From the NCBI GenBank assembly GCA_938035125.1, contig CALHNS010000032.1, forward strand, positions 33,580 through 97,579: a stretch of 64,000 nucleotides of DNA, read 5' to 3'. Within the stretch, counting starts at the first letter, position 1. The number at the start of each line of letters is the position of its first letter. Made by a program: the position numbers and the translations under genes. Source of the stretch: an uncultured Granulosicoccaceae bacterium (GTDB taxonomy: Bacteria > Pseudomonadota > Gammaproteobacteria > Granulosicoccales > Granulosicoccaceae). Below are positions 23,121-30,734 of the stretch, piece by piece. A model generated the notes under the pieces. The model searched no databases. It was not told the DNA's origin and was given only the letters and a program-made list of their open reading frames with translations.

Positions 23121-23186
23121 AGCAAACGTTTTATTACTGTTTGCTAGTAAGCAAAAAGGCCATGCTTAGTCATGGCCTTTTTTGTT
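23121..23186 (+). terminator. Intrinsic terminator with alternative upstream hairpin between binding protein and permeases
   Basis: A strong hairpin (AAAAAGGCCATG at 23153-23164, loop CTTAGT, CATGGCCTTTTT at 23171-23182) ends in a T-run. Upstream, AGCAAAC (23121-23127) pairs with GTTTGCT (23139-23145). The latter can instead pair with GCAAA at 23151-23155, which is the base of the terminator. The position, after the binding-protein gene and before the permeases, would lower permease transcripts relative to the binding protein. Confidence 0.75.
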
Positions 23187-23215
23187 TCCCTCTCACTGAA
23201 AAGGTTTGCCCATAA

Positions 23216-24136
23216 GTGAATACAGCCACCCGATCAGACATCCCTAAAAATCGAAGTTGGTATCAACGCAACCGGTTCGCGATTACTCCGTGGATCTTCT
23301 TAGCGCCTGCCATACTATTTTTCACCCTCTACGTCATTGCTCCTATTTTTCAATCTATCTGGATTTCATTTTTTGAATGGAATGGATTAGGTGCGAAAAC
23401 ATGGGTGGGCATGGGCAACTATGTCGAATTAATGGATGACGATAGGTTTTACACCTCGCTTAAAAACAATCTCTGGTGGCTAGTGCTGTATATGCTGGCG
23501 GTGCCCATCGGATTGGCTATTGCCCTATTTTTAAACCAAACCGTTACCGGCATTCGCTTGTACAAATCGCTGTTCTTCTTTCCGTTTGTTATCAGCCAAG
23601 TGGTTGTCGGTTTAATATTCACTTGGTTTTATAATCCGAACTTTGGCATCGTGGCCATTATTTGGGAATTTTTTGGCGCAACACCACCAGCCATTCTGGC
23701 TGATGAAGACTTAGTGACTTTCGGCATTATCTTCGCAGGCCTTTGGCCTCAAATCGCTTATTGCATGATTCTGTATTTAACCGGGCTGAACAATGTATCC
23801 CCCGATCAGATAGAAGCGGCAAGGCTTGATAACGCTAAAGGCTTTGGCATGCTGTGGCACGTAATTCTGCCGCAATTGAAACCAGCCACATTCATTGCGG
23901 TGGTGGTTACCGTTATCGGCGCCCTGCGATCATTCGACATGATTGCCATCATGACCGGAGGCGGGCCATGGGGGTCGTCGAACGTACTGGCCTATTTTAT
24001 GTTCGAAACCTCATTGTCAGAATACGGCTTTCGAATGGGTTACGGCTCAGCCATTGCCACGGTATTATTTTTAATCATGCTGGTGTACATCAGTTTCTTC
24101 TTATACCGCATGTACCAAGACGAGAAGGGGAACTAG
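23216..24136 (+). CDS. Sugar ABC transporter permease (MalF/UgpA type)
   Basis: A 306-residue inner-membrane protein with six to seven hydrophobic segments. The cytoplasmic coupling loop EAARLDNAKGFGMLWHVILP matches the EAA motif of binding-protein-dependent permeases. The N-terminus (RFAITPWIFLAPAILFF) is typical of the MalF/LacF/UgpA subgroup. The start codon is GTG. It is followed after four bases by the second permease. Confidence 0.9.
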   Translation: MNTATRSDIPKNRSWYQRNRFAITPWIFLAPAILFFTLYVIAPIFQSIWISFFEWNGLGAKTWVGMGNYVELMDDDRFYTSLKNNLWWLVLYMLAVPIGLAIALFLNQTVTGIRLYKSLFFFPFVISQVVVGLIFTWFYNPNFGIVAIIWEFFGATPPAILADEDLVTFGIIFAGLWPQIAYCMILYLTGLNNVSPDQIEAARLDNAKGFGMLWHVILPQLKPATFIAVVVTVIGALRSFDMIAIMTGGGPWGSSNVLAYFMFETSLSEYGFRMGYGSAIATVLFLIMLVYISFFLYRMYQDEKGN

Positions 24137-24140
24137 AGCC

Positions 24141-24992
24141 ATGTTTCCAAAACCCATAGAAAAACGTGGTAAAGGCGCACTGCTTCGTTACCACTTGATA
24201 TTGCCGGTTGCGTTAGTTATTTGGCTGCTTCCACTAATCGCCATCTTTCTTACTTCAATTCGCCCCGGCGCCGATATCAATGCCGGTAATGTATTTGGCT
24301 GGCCTTCAGATTTTCTATTTATAGAAAATTACACCGCGGTTTTCACTCAATCAAAAGCTTGGTTGTACTTGCTGAATTCTTTTAAAATCACTATCCCAAC
24401 CGTCATTCTGTCAGTATCTTTGGCCTGCTTAGCTGGTTACGCCCTGTCGGTTTACCGGTTCAAAGCGGCTCTGCCCTTATTCTTCCTATTTGTGGCCGGT
24501 AACTTCGTGCCGTTTCAAATCTTGATGGTTCCGGTTAGAGACTTCTCAGTGCAAACCGGCCTATACGACACCATCACCGGTTTGGTACTTTTCCATGCAG
24601 CCTTTCAAACTGGGTTTTGTACCCTGTTCATGAGAAACTTCATTAAAGCTTTGCCTCATGAACTCATAGAATCTGCACGGATTGAAGGTGTGGGGGAATT
24701 CAAAATATTTTTCTACTTGGTATTGCCACTGGTACGCCCAGCGATTGCCGCCCTTTCAGTACTGATCTTCACGTTCGTGTGGAATGATTTCTTTTGGGCC
24801 ACCGTTCTTATACAAGGTGATCATGGCCTGCCCATTACCGCAGGGGTTCGATCATTGAACGGGCAGTTCGTATCTCAGTGGCACTTGGTCTCTGCGGCAT
24901 CATTACTTGCTGCCGTACCACCGGTATTAATGTTCTTCACCATGCAAAAGCACTTCATTGCTGGATTAACACTGGGTGCTTCTAAGGGCTAA
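24141..24992 (+). CDS. Sugar ABC transporter permease (MalG/UgpE type)
   Basis: A 283-residue inner-membrane protein with six hydrophobic segments. The EAA loop is IESARIEGVGEFKIFFYLVL, and VWNDFFWATVLI near the C-terminus is typical of MalG/UgpE permeases. It forms the heterodimeric channel with the preceding gene product. Its stop codon lies inside a short heptanucleotide tandem repeat. Confidence 0.9.
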   Translation: MFPKPIEKRGKGALLRYHLILPVALVIWLLPLIAIFLTSIRPGADINAGNVFGWPSDFLFIENYTAVFTQSKAWLYLLNSFKITIPTVILSVSLACLAGYALSVYRFKAALPLFFLFVAGNFVPFQILMVPVRDFSVQTGLYDTITGLVLFHAAFQTGFCTLFMRNFIKALPHELIESARIEGVGEFKIFFYLVLPLVRPAIAALSVLIFTFVWNDFFWATVLIQGDHGLPITAGVRSLNGQFVSQWHLVSAASLLAAVPPVLMFFTMQKHFIAGLTLGASKG

Positions 24993-25012
24993 GGGCTAAG
25001 GGCTAAGGGCTA
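24982..25012. repeat. Heptanucleotide tandem repeat CTAAGGG x4
   Basis: Four exact copies of CTAAGGG followed by CTA run from 24982 to 25012, starting in the last codons of the permease gene and filling the gap to a convergent gene. The stop TAA is in the array, so copy-number change would not alter the permease. Confidence 0.85.
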
Positions 25013-25016
25013 AACC

Positions 25017-25622
25017 CTACCAAAGCCCTGCCAATGTTGGCAGTACCCCAGCACGATGGGCAATATCAATGCCGATTAAAATGGGTGCTGCCAACAAGAA
25101 CCACACCGCATCAAAGAACGCGTTCTGCATTTGTTTGATGTTTATCGTGTACTGCTCAATGTTGGTGAATTGAGAAAATGCAGGCACCAATCTGGGTGTT
25201 TTCGCTTTGTACGCTAAGTACTCATCGCCCAGCATCTTTTCCAAATGGGCCTCTTCATCACGGATGGTGATGGGGTAAATCCAAACAAAGAACAGTAAAA
25301 TTAAGCCGGTGATGATGAACGAACCCACCAGAAACCCAATGCCTACCCCACCGATCAAACTAAAACAATACAGCGGGTTACGAACCATCGAATAAGGGCC
25401 ATCTTGAATGACCCGTTGATTCTTATAACCACAAATATAAATTGAGCACCACAATCGTCCTAGTGCTGCCACCACCACCATCGCAAAACCAAGCGCACGG
25501 ATAAGGTACATAAACCCACTGGATGGATCCCACGCCGACACGGTGAGCAGTATCAAAGCGATAGTAATAAGGAAAAAGGCTCGGGAAACACCGATACGGT
25601 GCTGAGCTAAGAACGCTTGCAT
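25017..25622 (-). CDS. Isoprenylcysteine carboxyl methyltransferase-like (ICMT/PEMT) membrane protein
   Basis: A 201-residue protein with about five hydrophobic segments. The C-terminal region has the family motifs GPYSMVRNPLYCF and RDEEAHLEKMLGDEYLAYK, which in ICMT/phospholipid methyltransferases bind SAM at the membrane. Substrate is unknown; bacterial members rarely have a prenylated-protein target. It converges with the permease gene. Confidence 0.8.
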   Translation of the reverse strand: MQAFLAQHRIGVSRAFFLITIALILLTVSAWDPSSGFMYLIRALGFAMVVVAALGRLWCSIYICGYKNQRVIQDGPYSMVRNPLYCFSLIGGVGIGFLVGSFIITGLILLFFVWIYPITIRDEEAHLEKMLGDEYLAYKAKTPRLVPAFSQFTNIEQYTINIKQMQNAFFDAVWFLLAAPILIGIDIAHRAGVLPTLAGLW

Positions 25623-25769
25623 GCGGGAAAACCAGAACGTGAATTACGGAAGACAAAGAGTATAGCTTGCTCCGTGAAGGGCATATACCCAAGTTTTTGG
25701 GCAAGCTTATCCGCAGCTGGCAAACGCCCTAGATGGTAGACGACCCTTGAAACGGCAGGTAAACCGCAG

Positions 25770-26270
25770 TTATTTTAACGCTGACCATGCAGCATCTGAA
25801 GCCTGCTTATAGGTTTCCCAATTGCCATCAGTCCAGCGATCCCGCCCAGCAGCTGCATAAAATAAATACAGCTTATCGCCCAAGATTTCCCAGTGTTTTC
25901 CATTGGTTTTCACCAATCCGTTGCCGATACTGAGCGCATTGGCGCAGTGCCCGTTATAAGCTGGCTCGTACTTTTCAGGGTTGGCTGCAAATAAATCAGC
26001 ACTTTCTTGACTAAAAAACTGCCATTTCGCGCCTTTATAAGACACCGTAAATGACTTTTTACCCGTAACTGAAGGCTCTTGCGGAGCTCTTTGCAATTCA
26101 TGATAGGCGACCGTGTCTTTTCCACCAATGGCAACGCCTTTGAAACGACTTTTCGAAACAGGTTCAGCCGCAAAAGCCGAGGCGCTGAACACGCTCAACA
26201 CAATCATTATAAAAAGGCGTTGGGATAGTAACGATAATTGTTGTAAGGGTGTACGTTCTGTTGCGTTCAT
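25770..26270 (-). CDS. YHS domain-containing secreted protein
   Basis: A protein of 166 residues from the chosen ATG, which has GGGGAG eight bases upstream; an earlier in-frame start at 26327 lacks this. A signal peptide of the type LFIMIVLSVFSASAFAAEP follows. The YHS region runs from VAIGGKDTVAYHEL through WQFFSQESADLFAANPEKY to YNGHCANALS. The family is thought to bind metal or act with metal-handling enzymes. Role here unknown. Confidence 0.8.
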   Translation of the reverse strand: MNATERTPLQQLSLLSQRLFIMIVLSVFSASAFAAEPVSKSRFKGVAIGGKDTVAYHELQRAPQEPSVTGKKSFTVSYKGAKWQFFSQESADLFAANPEKYEPAYNGHCANALSIGNGLVKTNGKHWEILGDKLYLFYAAAGRDRWTDGNWETYKQASDAAWSALK

Positions 26271-26330
26271 AGTGCTGGCTCCCCTGCAGTGTCTTAACAG
26301 CATCATACCAACAACTTTGACTCGCAAAAT

Positions 26331-27371
26331 CTAGCTTGGTTCGCTCAACAGGCGTTTTGATGCCTTAAATAGGCCCTTGAAAACGGCGAAAATCAGAAAA
26401 CCAAGCAAAACGCCAAATACATCAAATAAAAAATCTTGCACATCTGGGCTTCGGCCCACGGCATGGCGCTGCAAAGCTTCAGTGGCCACCGCAAGAACAC
26501 CCAACCCCACGAGCACTTGCCGATGCAACAACCCCCAGTGCTTGTGGAAAATTAACACCGCAAGCGTTAACACGGCGAACAGAATCACGTGCCCATTTTG
26601 CATCAGTGAACTGAATTGACCGCTAGTTATACCGCCACCCAAATGGTTTAATGATCGTTTAAAAATCGTAAAAAACGCACTTACCGCATCGCTAGAAGCC
26701 AATACAGCGCCCAACAGCGGGCCAAGTATTCCCACAACCACCACAGTAGGCATACGCGCGCGTCGCCAAGCCCTGTAAATACCAATACATAATGTGATTA
26801 ACCAAAGCCCCGCTAAGAGGTACTGACTCACCCTATACCTTGCATCTTCATCTACCGAGCTTAACGTTAAGTTGGATAGTTGCCAATCCGTTTGTGGTGG
26901 CGATGAAAACAATACTTCAATAGATGTGTTGGGCTGTTCCAATTCAATCACTTCATCCAGTGTTACCAACGATTGAAAAAACATCGGCCGTTCAACCAGC
27001 AGATACTTATTAGATCTGGTGGGATCCTTTAATAGTAAAACAGGCGCTGGGTGCCACGTTAATCGATCGGCCGCGGACGTATCGGTCTGTAATGTGGCTT
27101 GAAGCCGCAGAAGAGAGGCATTTATCGGCAACGCTATGTGTCTAGAAATTCTTCCACGCTTATTTATATCGCGCTGCACTCCGATAACACCCTCATTACT
27201 CACACTGATTTTGGAAGCAGGCCCGCTACTCTGCCAACCTAAAGGATTGGCAGCGTCGGCTTCAATCAATAACCGCTCGGTTATAACCGGAGTTCGCCAA
27301 GTTGGAGAAGCAGCAAAGTGCGTTAGCCAAGACAACAACAGCACCCAGCACATCAGTGCAAAGAATCTCAC
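26331..27371 (-). CDS. VanZ-like family membrane protein with large extracytoplasmic domain
   Basis: A 346-residue protein starting at GTG inside the stop of the preceding gene (GTGA overlap). An N-terminal hydrophobic segment is followed by about 150 residues of beta-rich, soluble sequence. The C-terminal VanZ-like part shows NGHVILFAVLTLAVLIF and TEALQRHAVGRSPDVQDF, then a last transmembrane helix. The VanZ label is a sequence family; no teicoplanin resistance is implied. Coupling to an oxidoreductase gene is unusual and its meaning is unknown. Confidence 0.75.
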   Translation of the reverse strand: MRFFALMCWVLLLSWLTHFAASPTWRTPVITERLLIEADAANPLGWQSSGPASKISVSNEGVIGVQRDINKRGRISRHIALPINASLLRLQATLQTDTSAADRLTWHPAPVLLLKDPTRSNKYLLVERPMFFQSLVTLDEVIELEQPNTSIEVLFSSPPQTDWQLSNLTLSSVDEDARYRVSQYLLAGLWLITLCIGIYRAWRRARMPTVVVVGILGPLLGAVLASSDAVSAFFTIFKRSLNHLGGGITSGQFSSLMQNGHVILFAVLTLAVLIFHKHWGLLHRQVLVGLGVLAVATEALQRHAVGRSPDVQDFLFDVFGVLLGFLIFAVFKGLFKASKRLLSEPS

Positions 27372-29416
27372 GAATAGGCGCGCGCGTGCACGGCAGTGTC
27401 GTGAAATACCGCTCCACCGTTAGGCTTACCTGGTTCTGCGGATACCAATGCGTTGATGCCAACCTTGCCTTCAAAATGCTCGTTAGGCCATAAGCTTTCT
27501 ACGACAACTGTACCGCGCTGCAATCCGTCAAATAGTTTAGCCCGCACAACCACTTCAGCTAACGCATTACTTAAGATAATGAATTCACCGTCAGTCAATC
27601 CATAGGTTGTTAAGTCTTCAGGATGCATTAAGGCAACAGGTTCTTTTTCCATTTTTTGAGACGAGGCTGTTTCTGTAAAGCTGGTGTTTAGAAACTGTCT
27701 GGCAGGGGCTGTGATAAGGCGCAAAGGATGCGCAGCTGTGGCTGCATCGATCACCTCCCAATGATCGGGCAAGCTTGGCATACCCTCACTGTTTGGCCCG
27801 ATGGCTGACCAGTTCGGAGCAAAATGAAAGCGCTTATCCGGTGTTTGAAAACCGGTTAAATGATTTTGATCGTCAAATGACTTTGCACAATCGATCCCGC
27901 CTTTCTTGTGAACCGTTTCAGCATCAGGCCAACCCGAAGCTTCTAGCAGCTCATCAATTAATTCCCATTCTGTTTTAAAAAAACCGGGATGATCTAACGC
28001 TAAACGCTTAGCCAAGGCTTGCAATAACCAATGATTACTTCTGCATTCGCCAGGTGGGTTAATCATTTTTTTACCAATTTGCAAATGAGTGTGCCCAGTG
28101 GCTGTATAGATATCATCGTGTTCAAGGAACATAGTGGCAGGCAAAACAATGTCGGCAAGCTTTGCCGTATCGGTTAGAAATTGCTCGTGAACTACTGTGA
28201 ATAAGTCACTGCGCATAAGCCCTTTTCTTACATCCAAACTTTGTGGTGCCACCACGGCTGGGTTGGTATTTTGAATAAGCAACGCCTTAATTTCAGGCCC
28301 GCCTTGTAAATCTTTTTCATCACCTAACAGCGCAGGCCCAATACGCGATTGATCGATAACTCGAATGGAATCATCAAGTAAATCTTTACCTTCTATTTGT
28401 GTGGTGTCTAGGTTATAAATAACCGAATTGCCATACAAAGCCCCGCCGTTCGGATATTGCCAAGCACCGGTTATTGCGGGTAAACACGTTGCTGCGTGCA
28501 TGTTCACCGCCCCGTTTCTGGAGCGTGAAAATCCGTAACCCAAGCGAATGAAACTGTTATTGGTTTCGCCATACCATTGTGCAAATTGTTCGATCTGATT
28601 TACCGGCAAGCCTGTGATAGCTGACGCCCATTGAGGGTCTCGGCTTTTAACATGCGCTTCTAGCGCTTCGTAATCTTTTGTATGAGTTTGTAAATAATCA
28701 CGATCGGCATAACCATCTCGAAACAAAATATGCATAACAGCGCAAGCTAATGCGCCGTCGGTACCTGGCTTTAAACATAGGTGTAAATCGGCTTTTTGTG
28801 CAGTACGCGTATGATAAGGATCGATTACAACAAACCGTGCGTTTTGATTTCGTCGAGCTTTTGCCACACTGTTCATTACATTAACTTGCGTGTTAACGGG
28901 GTTCCCGCCCCACATAACAATCAGATCGGCAAACGCCATGCGCATAGAATTAGCGCCTTGATTCGCGCCCACCCCTGCTTTGTAACCCGCTTCGGATAAA
29001 GCCACACAAAACGTGGAGTGCTGACGAGATGTTTTAAAGGCGTGGCGAAAACGATTCAAACCATCGCGCTGAACCCACCCCATGGTGCCGGCATAGTGAT
29101 AAGGCCAAATGGCTTCACCGCCAAATTCTGCTGCAATGGCTGTAAATTTATTAACAATTTCATCTAACGCCTCGTCCCAACTGATCCTTTCAAAACGCGG
29201 TGTTTCTTCGCTTTTAGCATTAACCCGTTTTAACGGATGTTTTAAACGATCTGGGTGATGCACTCGTTCTTGGTAACGCGACACTTTGGCACAAATCACC
29301 CCATCGGTATAAGGGTGATCTTTTGCACCGTACACTCGGCCAATGGTGTTCTCATCCAGCACCTCTACATCGAGCGCGCAGACACTGGGGCAATCGTGCG
29401 GGCACACAGAACGCAC
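27368..29416 (-). CDS. Molybdopterin-dependent oxidoreductase with [4Fe-4S] cluster
   Basis: A 682-residue MopB-fold protein. The N-terminal iron-sulfur motif is CPHDCPSVC followed by a fourth cysteine in GVICAKVSR. Cofactor-binding stretches include YHYAGTMGW, VMWGGNPVNTQ, and the C-terminal MoCo domain with HPEDLTTYGLTDGE. There is no Tat signal, so it is probably cytoplasmic. The start is GTG; the frame is open for more than ten codons upstream without an ATG. It resembles the formate dehydrogenase/biotin sulfoxide/polysulfide reductase group, but substrate and redox partner are not identifiable. No dedicated partner subunits are nearby. Confidence 0.85.
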   Translation of the reverse strand: MRSVCPHDCPSVCALDVEVLDENTIGRVYGAKDHPYTDGVICAKVSRYQERVHHPDRLKHPLKRVNAKSEETPRFERISWDEALDEIVNKFTAIAAEFGGEAIWPYHYAGTMGWVQRDGLNRFRHAFKTSRQHSTFCVALSEAGYKAGVGANQGANSMRMAFADLIVMWGGNPVNTQVNVMNSVAKARRNQNARFVVIDPYHTRTAQKADLHLCLKPGTDGALACAVMHILFRDGYADRDYLQTHTKDYEALEAHVKSRDPQWASAITGLPVNQIEQFAQWYGETNNSFIRLGYGFSRSRNGAVNMHAATCLPAITGAWQYPNGGALYGNSVIYNLDTTQIEGKDLLDDSIRVIDQSRIGPALLGDEKDLQGGPEIKALLIQNTNPAVVAPQSLDVRKGLMRSDLFTVVHEQFLTDTAKLADIVLPATMFLEHDDIYTATGHTHLQIGKKMINPPGECRSNHWLLQALAKRLALDHPGFFKTEWELIDELLEASGWPDAETVHKKGGIDCAKSFDDQNHLTGFQTPDKRFHFAPNWSAIGPNSEGMPSLPDHWEVIDAATAAHPLRLITAPARQFLNTSFTETASSQKMEKEPVALMHPEDLTTYGLTDGEFIILSNALAEVVVRAKLFDGLQRGTVVVESLWPNEHFEGKVGINALVSAEPGKPNGGAVFHDTAVHARAYS

Positions 29417-29553
29417 TGTGTTAATGAGGGGGCGAGAGGCGATGGTTAAGTCCTTATGGTATTTGCATCTATACGAACCTTAGCAAATCAAAACCATTCA
29501 GTCTGCCACAGCGAGGCATTTTCATTGAAGAGACCCAAGTTAAGCCATTACCA

Positions 29554-30504
29554 TTAAACGGCCGCTTTTAATCCACCTTGTTCATCAGCATTGATCTGGC
29601 TTATCAGATTCGCCAAGGCCTCATCCACTTTATCGTTTTCCACCTGACAGGTGCCTGCGGCTGCATGACCTCCACCACCATAGGCCAGCATCAATTCACC
29701 TACGTTAGTTGTACAGCTTCGATCAAAAATAGATTTACCCGTTGCAAACACCGTGTTCTGTTGCTTCAGGCCCCACATTTGATGAATGGAGATATTGCAT
29801 TGTGGGAACATGGCGTAAATGGCGAAACGACTGCCAGGATAAATAATGTCTTCATCGCGCAAATCCAAAACTACTAAGTTTTGATGCACCGTCGAGCAGC
29901 GCTTAATTTGCGCTTCAAAATCAGCCTTATGGTGTTCATAAAGCTCCACTCGTTCCACCACATCCGGTAGAGACAAAATTTCTTCAATACTGTGATTAGC
30001 GCAGAAGTCGATGAGCTGCATCATCAGTTCATAGTTGGAAATCCGGAAATCTCGAAAACGGCCTAAACCAGTTCGAGAGTCCATCAACATATTCAATAAT
30101 TCCCAGTTTTCAGGGTTGAGCACTTCGTCCATTGAAAACTGCGCAGAGTCCGCCTTATCTACCGCTGTCATCATTTCATCCCAACGGCTCGGGAATGCCT
30201 CGTGCCCACCGTAGTGCTTCCAAACGATACGGGCAGCAGAATCTGCTTCTGCATCGATAACGTAATTTTTTTGACCCGTACCATTTCGCATCGCTTCAGA
30301 TTCATGATGATCAAAAACGATGTGCGCGCTTGCCACATAAGGTAAGTTTGTGGTGATGTCTTGTTCAGTGATATCAATGACACCATCTTGCATATCTTTG
30401 GGATGGACGAATTTTATGTCATCGATGATGTCGAGGTGTTTGAGCAATACCGCGCAAACCAGTCCGTCAAAATCACTACGAGTTACCAGTCGAAACTTCT
30501 TCAT
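29554..30504 (-). CDS. DHH family phosphoesterase (putative exopolyphosphatase or oligoribonuclease-like)
   Basis: A 316-residue protein with the DHH domain metal motifs SDFDG (residues 10-14) and VFDHHES, and the C-terminal DHHA1 motif GGGGHAAAGTC. Members hydrolyse phosphodiester or phosphoanhydride bonds, for example NrnA or PPX of the DHH class. The start with GGGAAAAGGG upstream at 30504 is preferred over a longer frame to 30681, because MKKFRLVTRSDFDGL is the natural family N-terminus. Divergent location beside polyphosphate kinase makes an exopolyphosphatase role attractive but unproven. Confidence 0.8.
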   Translation of the reverse strand: MKKFRLVTRSDFDGLVCAVLLKHLDIIDDIKFVHPKDMQDGVIDITEQDITTNLPYVASAHIVFDHHESEAMRNGTGQKNYVIDAEADSAARIVWKHYGGHEAFPSRWDEMMTAVDKADSAQFSMDEVLNPENWELLNMLMDSRTGLGRFRDFRISNYELMMQLIDFCANHSIEEILSLPDVVERVELYEHHKADFEAQIKRCSTVHQNLVVLDLRDEDIIYPGSRFAIYAMFPQCNISIHQMWGLKQQNTVFATGKSIFDRSCTTNVGELMLAYGGGGHAAAGTCQVENDKVDEALANLISQINADEQGGLKAAV

Positions 30505-30695
30505 ACCCTTTTCCCAAAGCTTAGGTTGCCACGCGGGGCTTGCGCCTGCGACAGGGTCTATCGGCCTTGTGCATCCAAATCTTGACATTTTGGGTCCATT
30601 AATAGAACTCGTATGGCTTAGCTGGATCGAACCATGCAACAGCCCGTAGATACTTGAAATGACTACAATGGCAACCATCAACCCTACCCGTAGAA

Positions 30696-30711
30696 TGTGA
30701 CCAAGCTCACG
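30696..30711. promoter_or_regulatory. CRP-like site upstream of ppk1
   Basis: TGTGACCAAGCTCACG matches the CRP consensus TGTGA-N6-TCACA at nine of ten defined positions. It lies 24 bases before the ppk1 ATG in the 230-base region shared with the divergent DHH gene. Being close to the start codon, it would more likely repress ppk1 than activate it. Confidence 0.4.
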
Positions 30712-30734
30712 CTACCTCTTTCGCGGTTCTCTTA

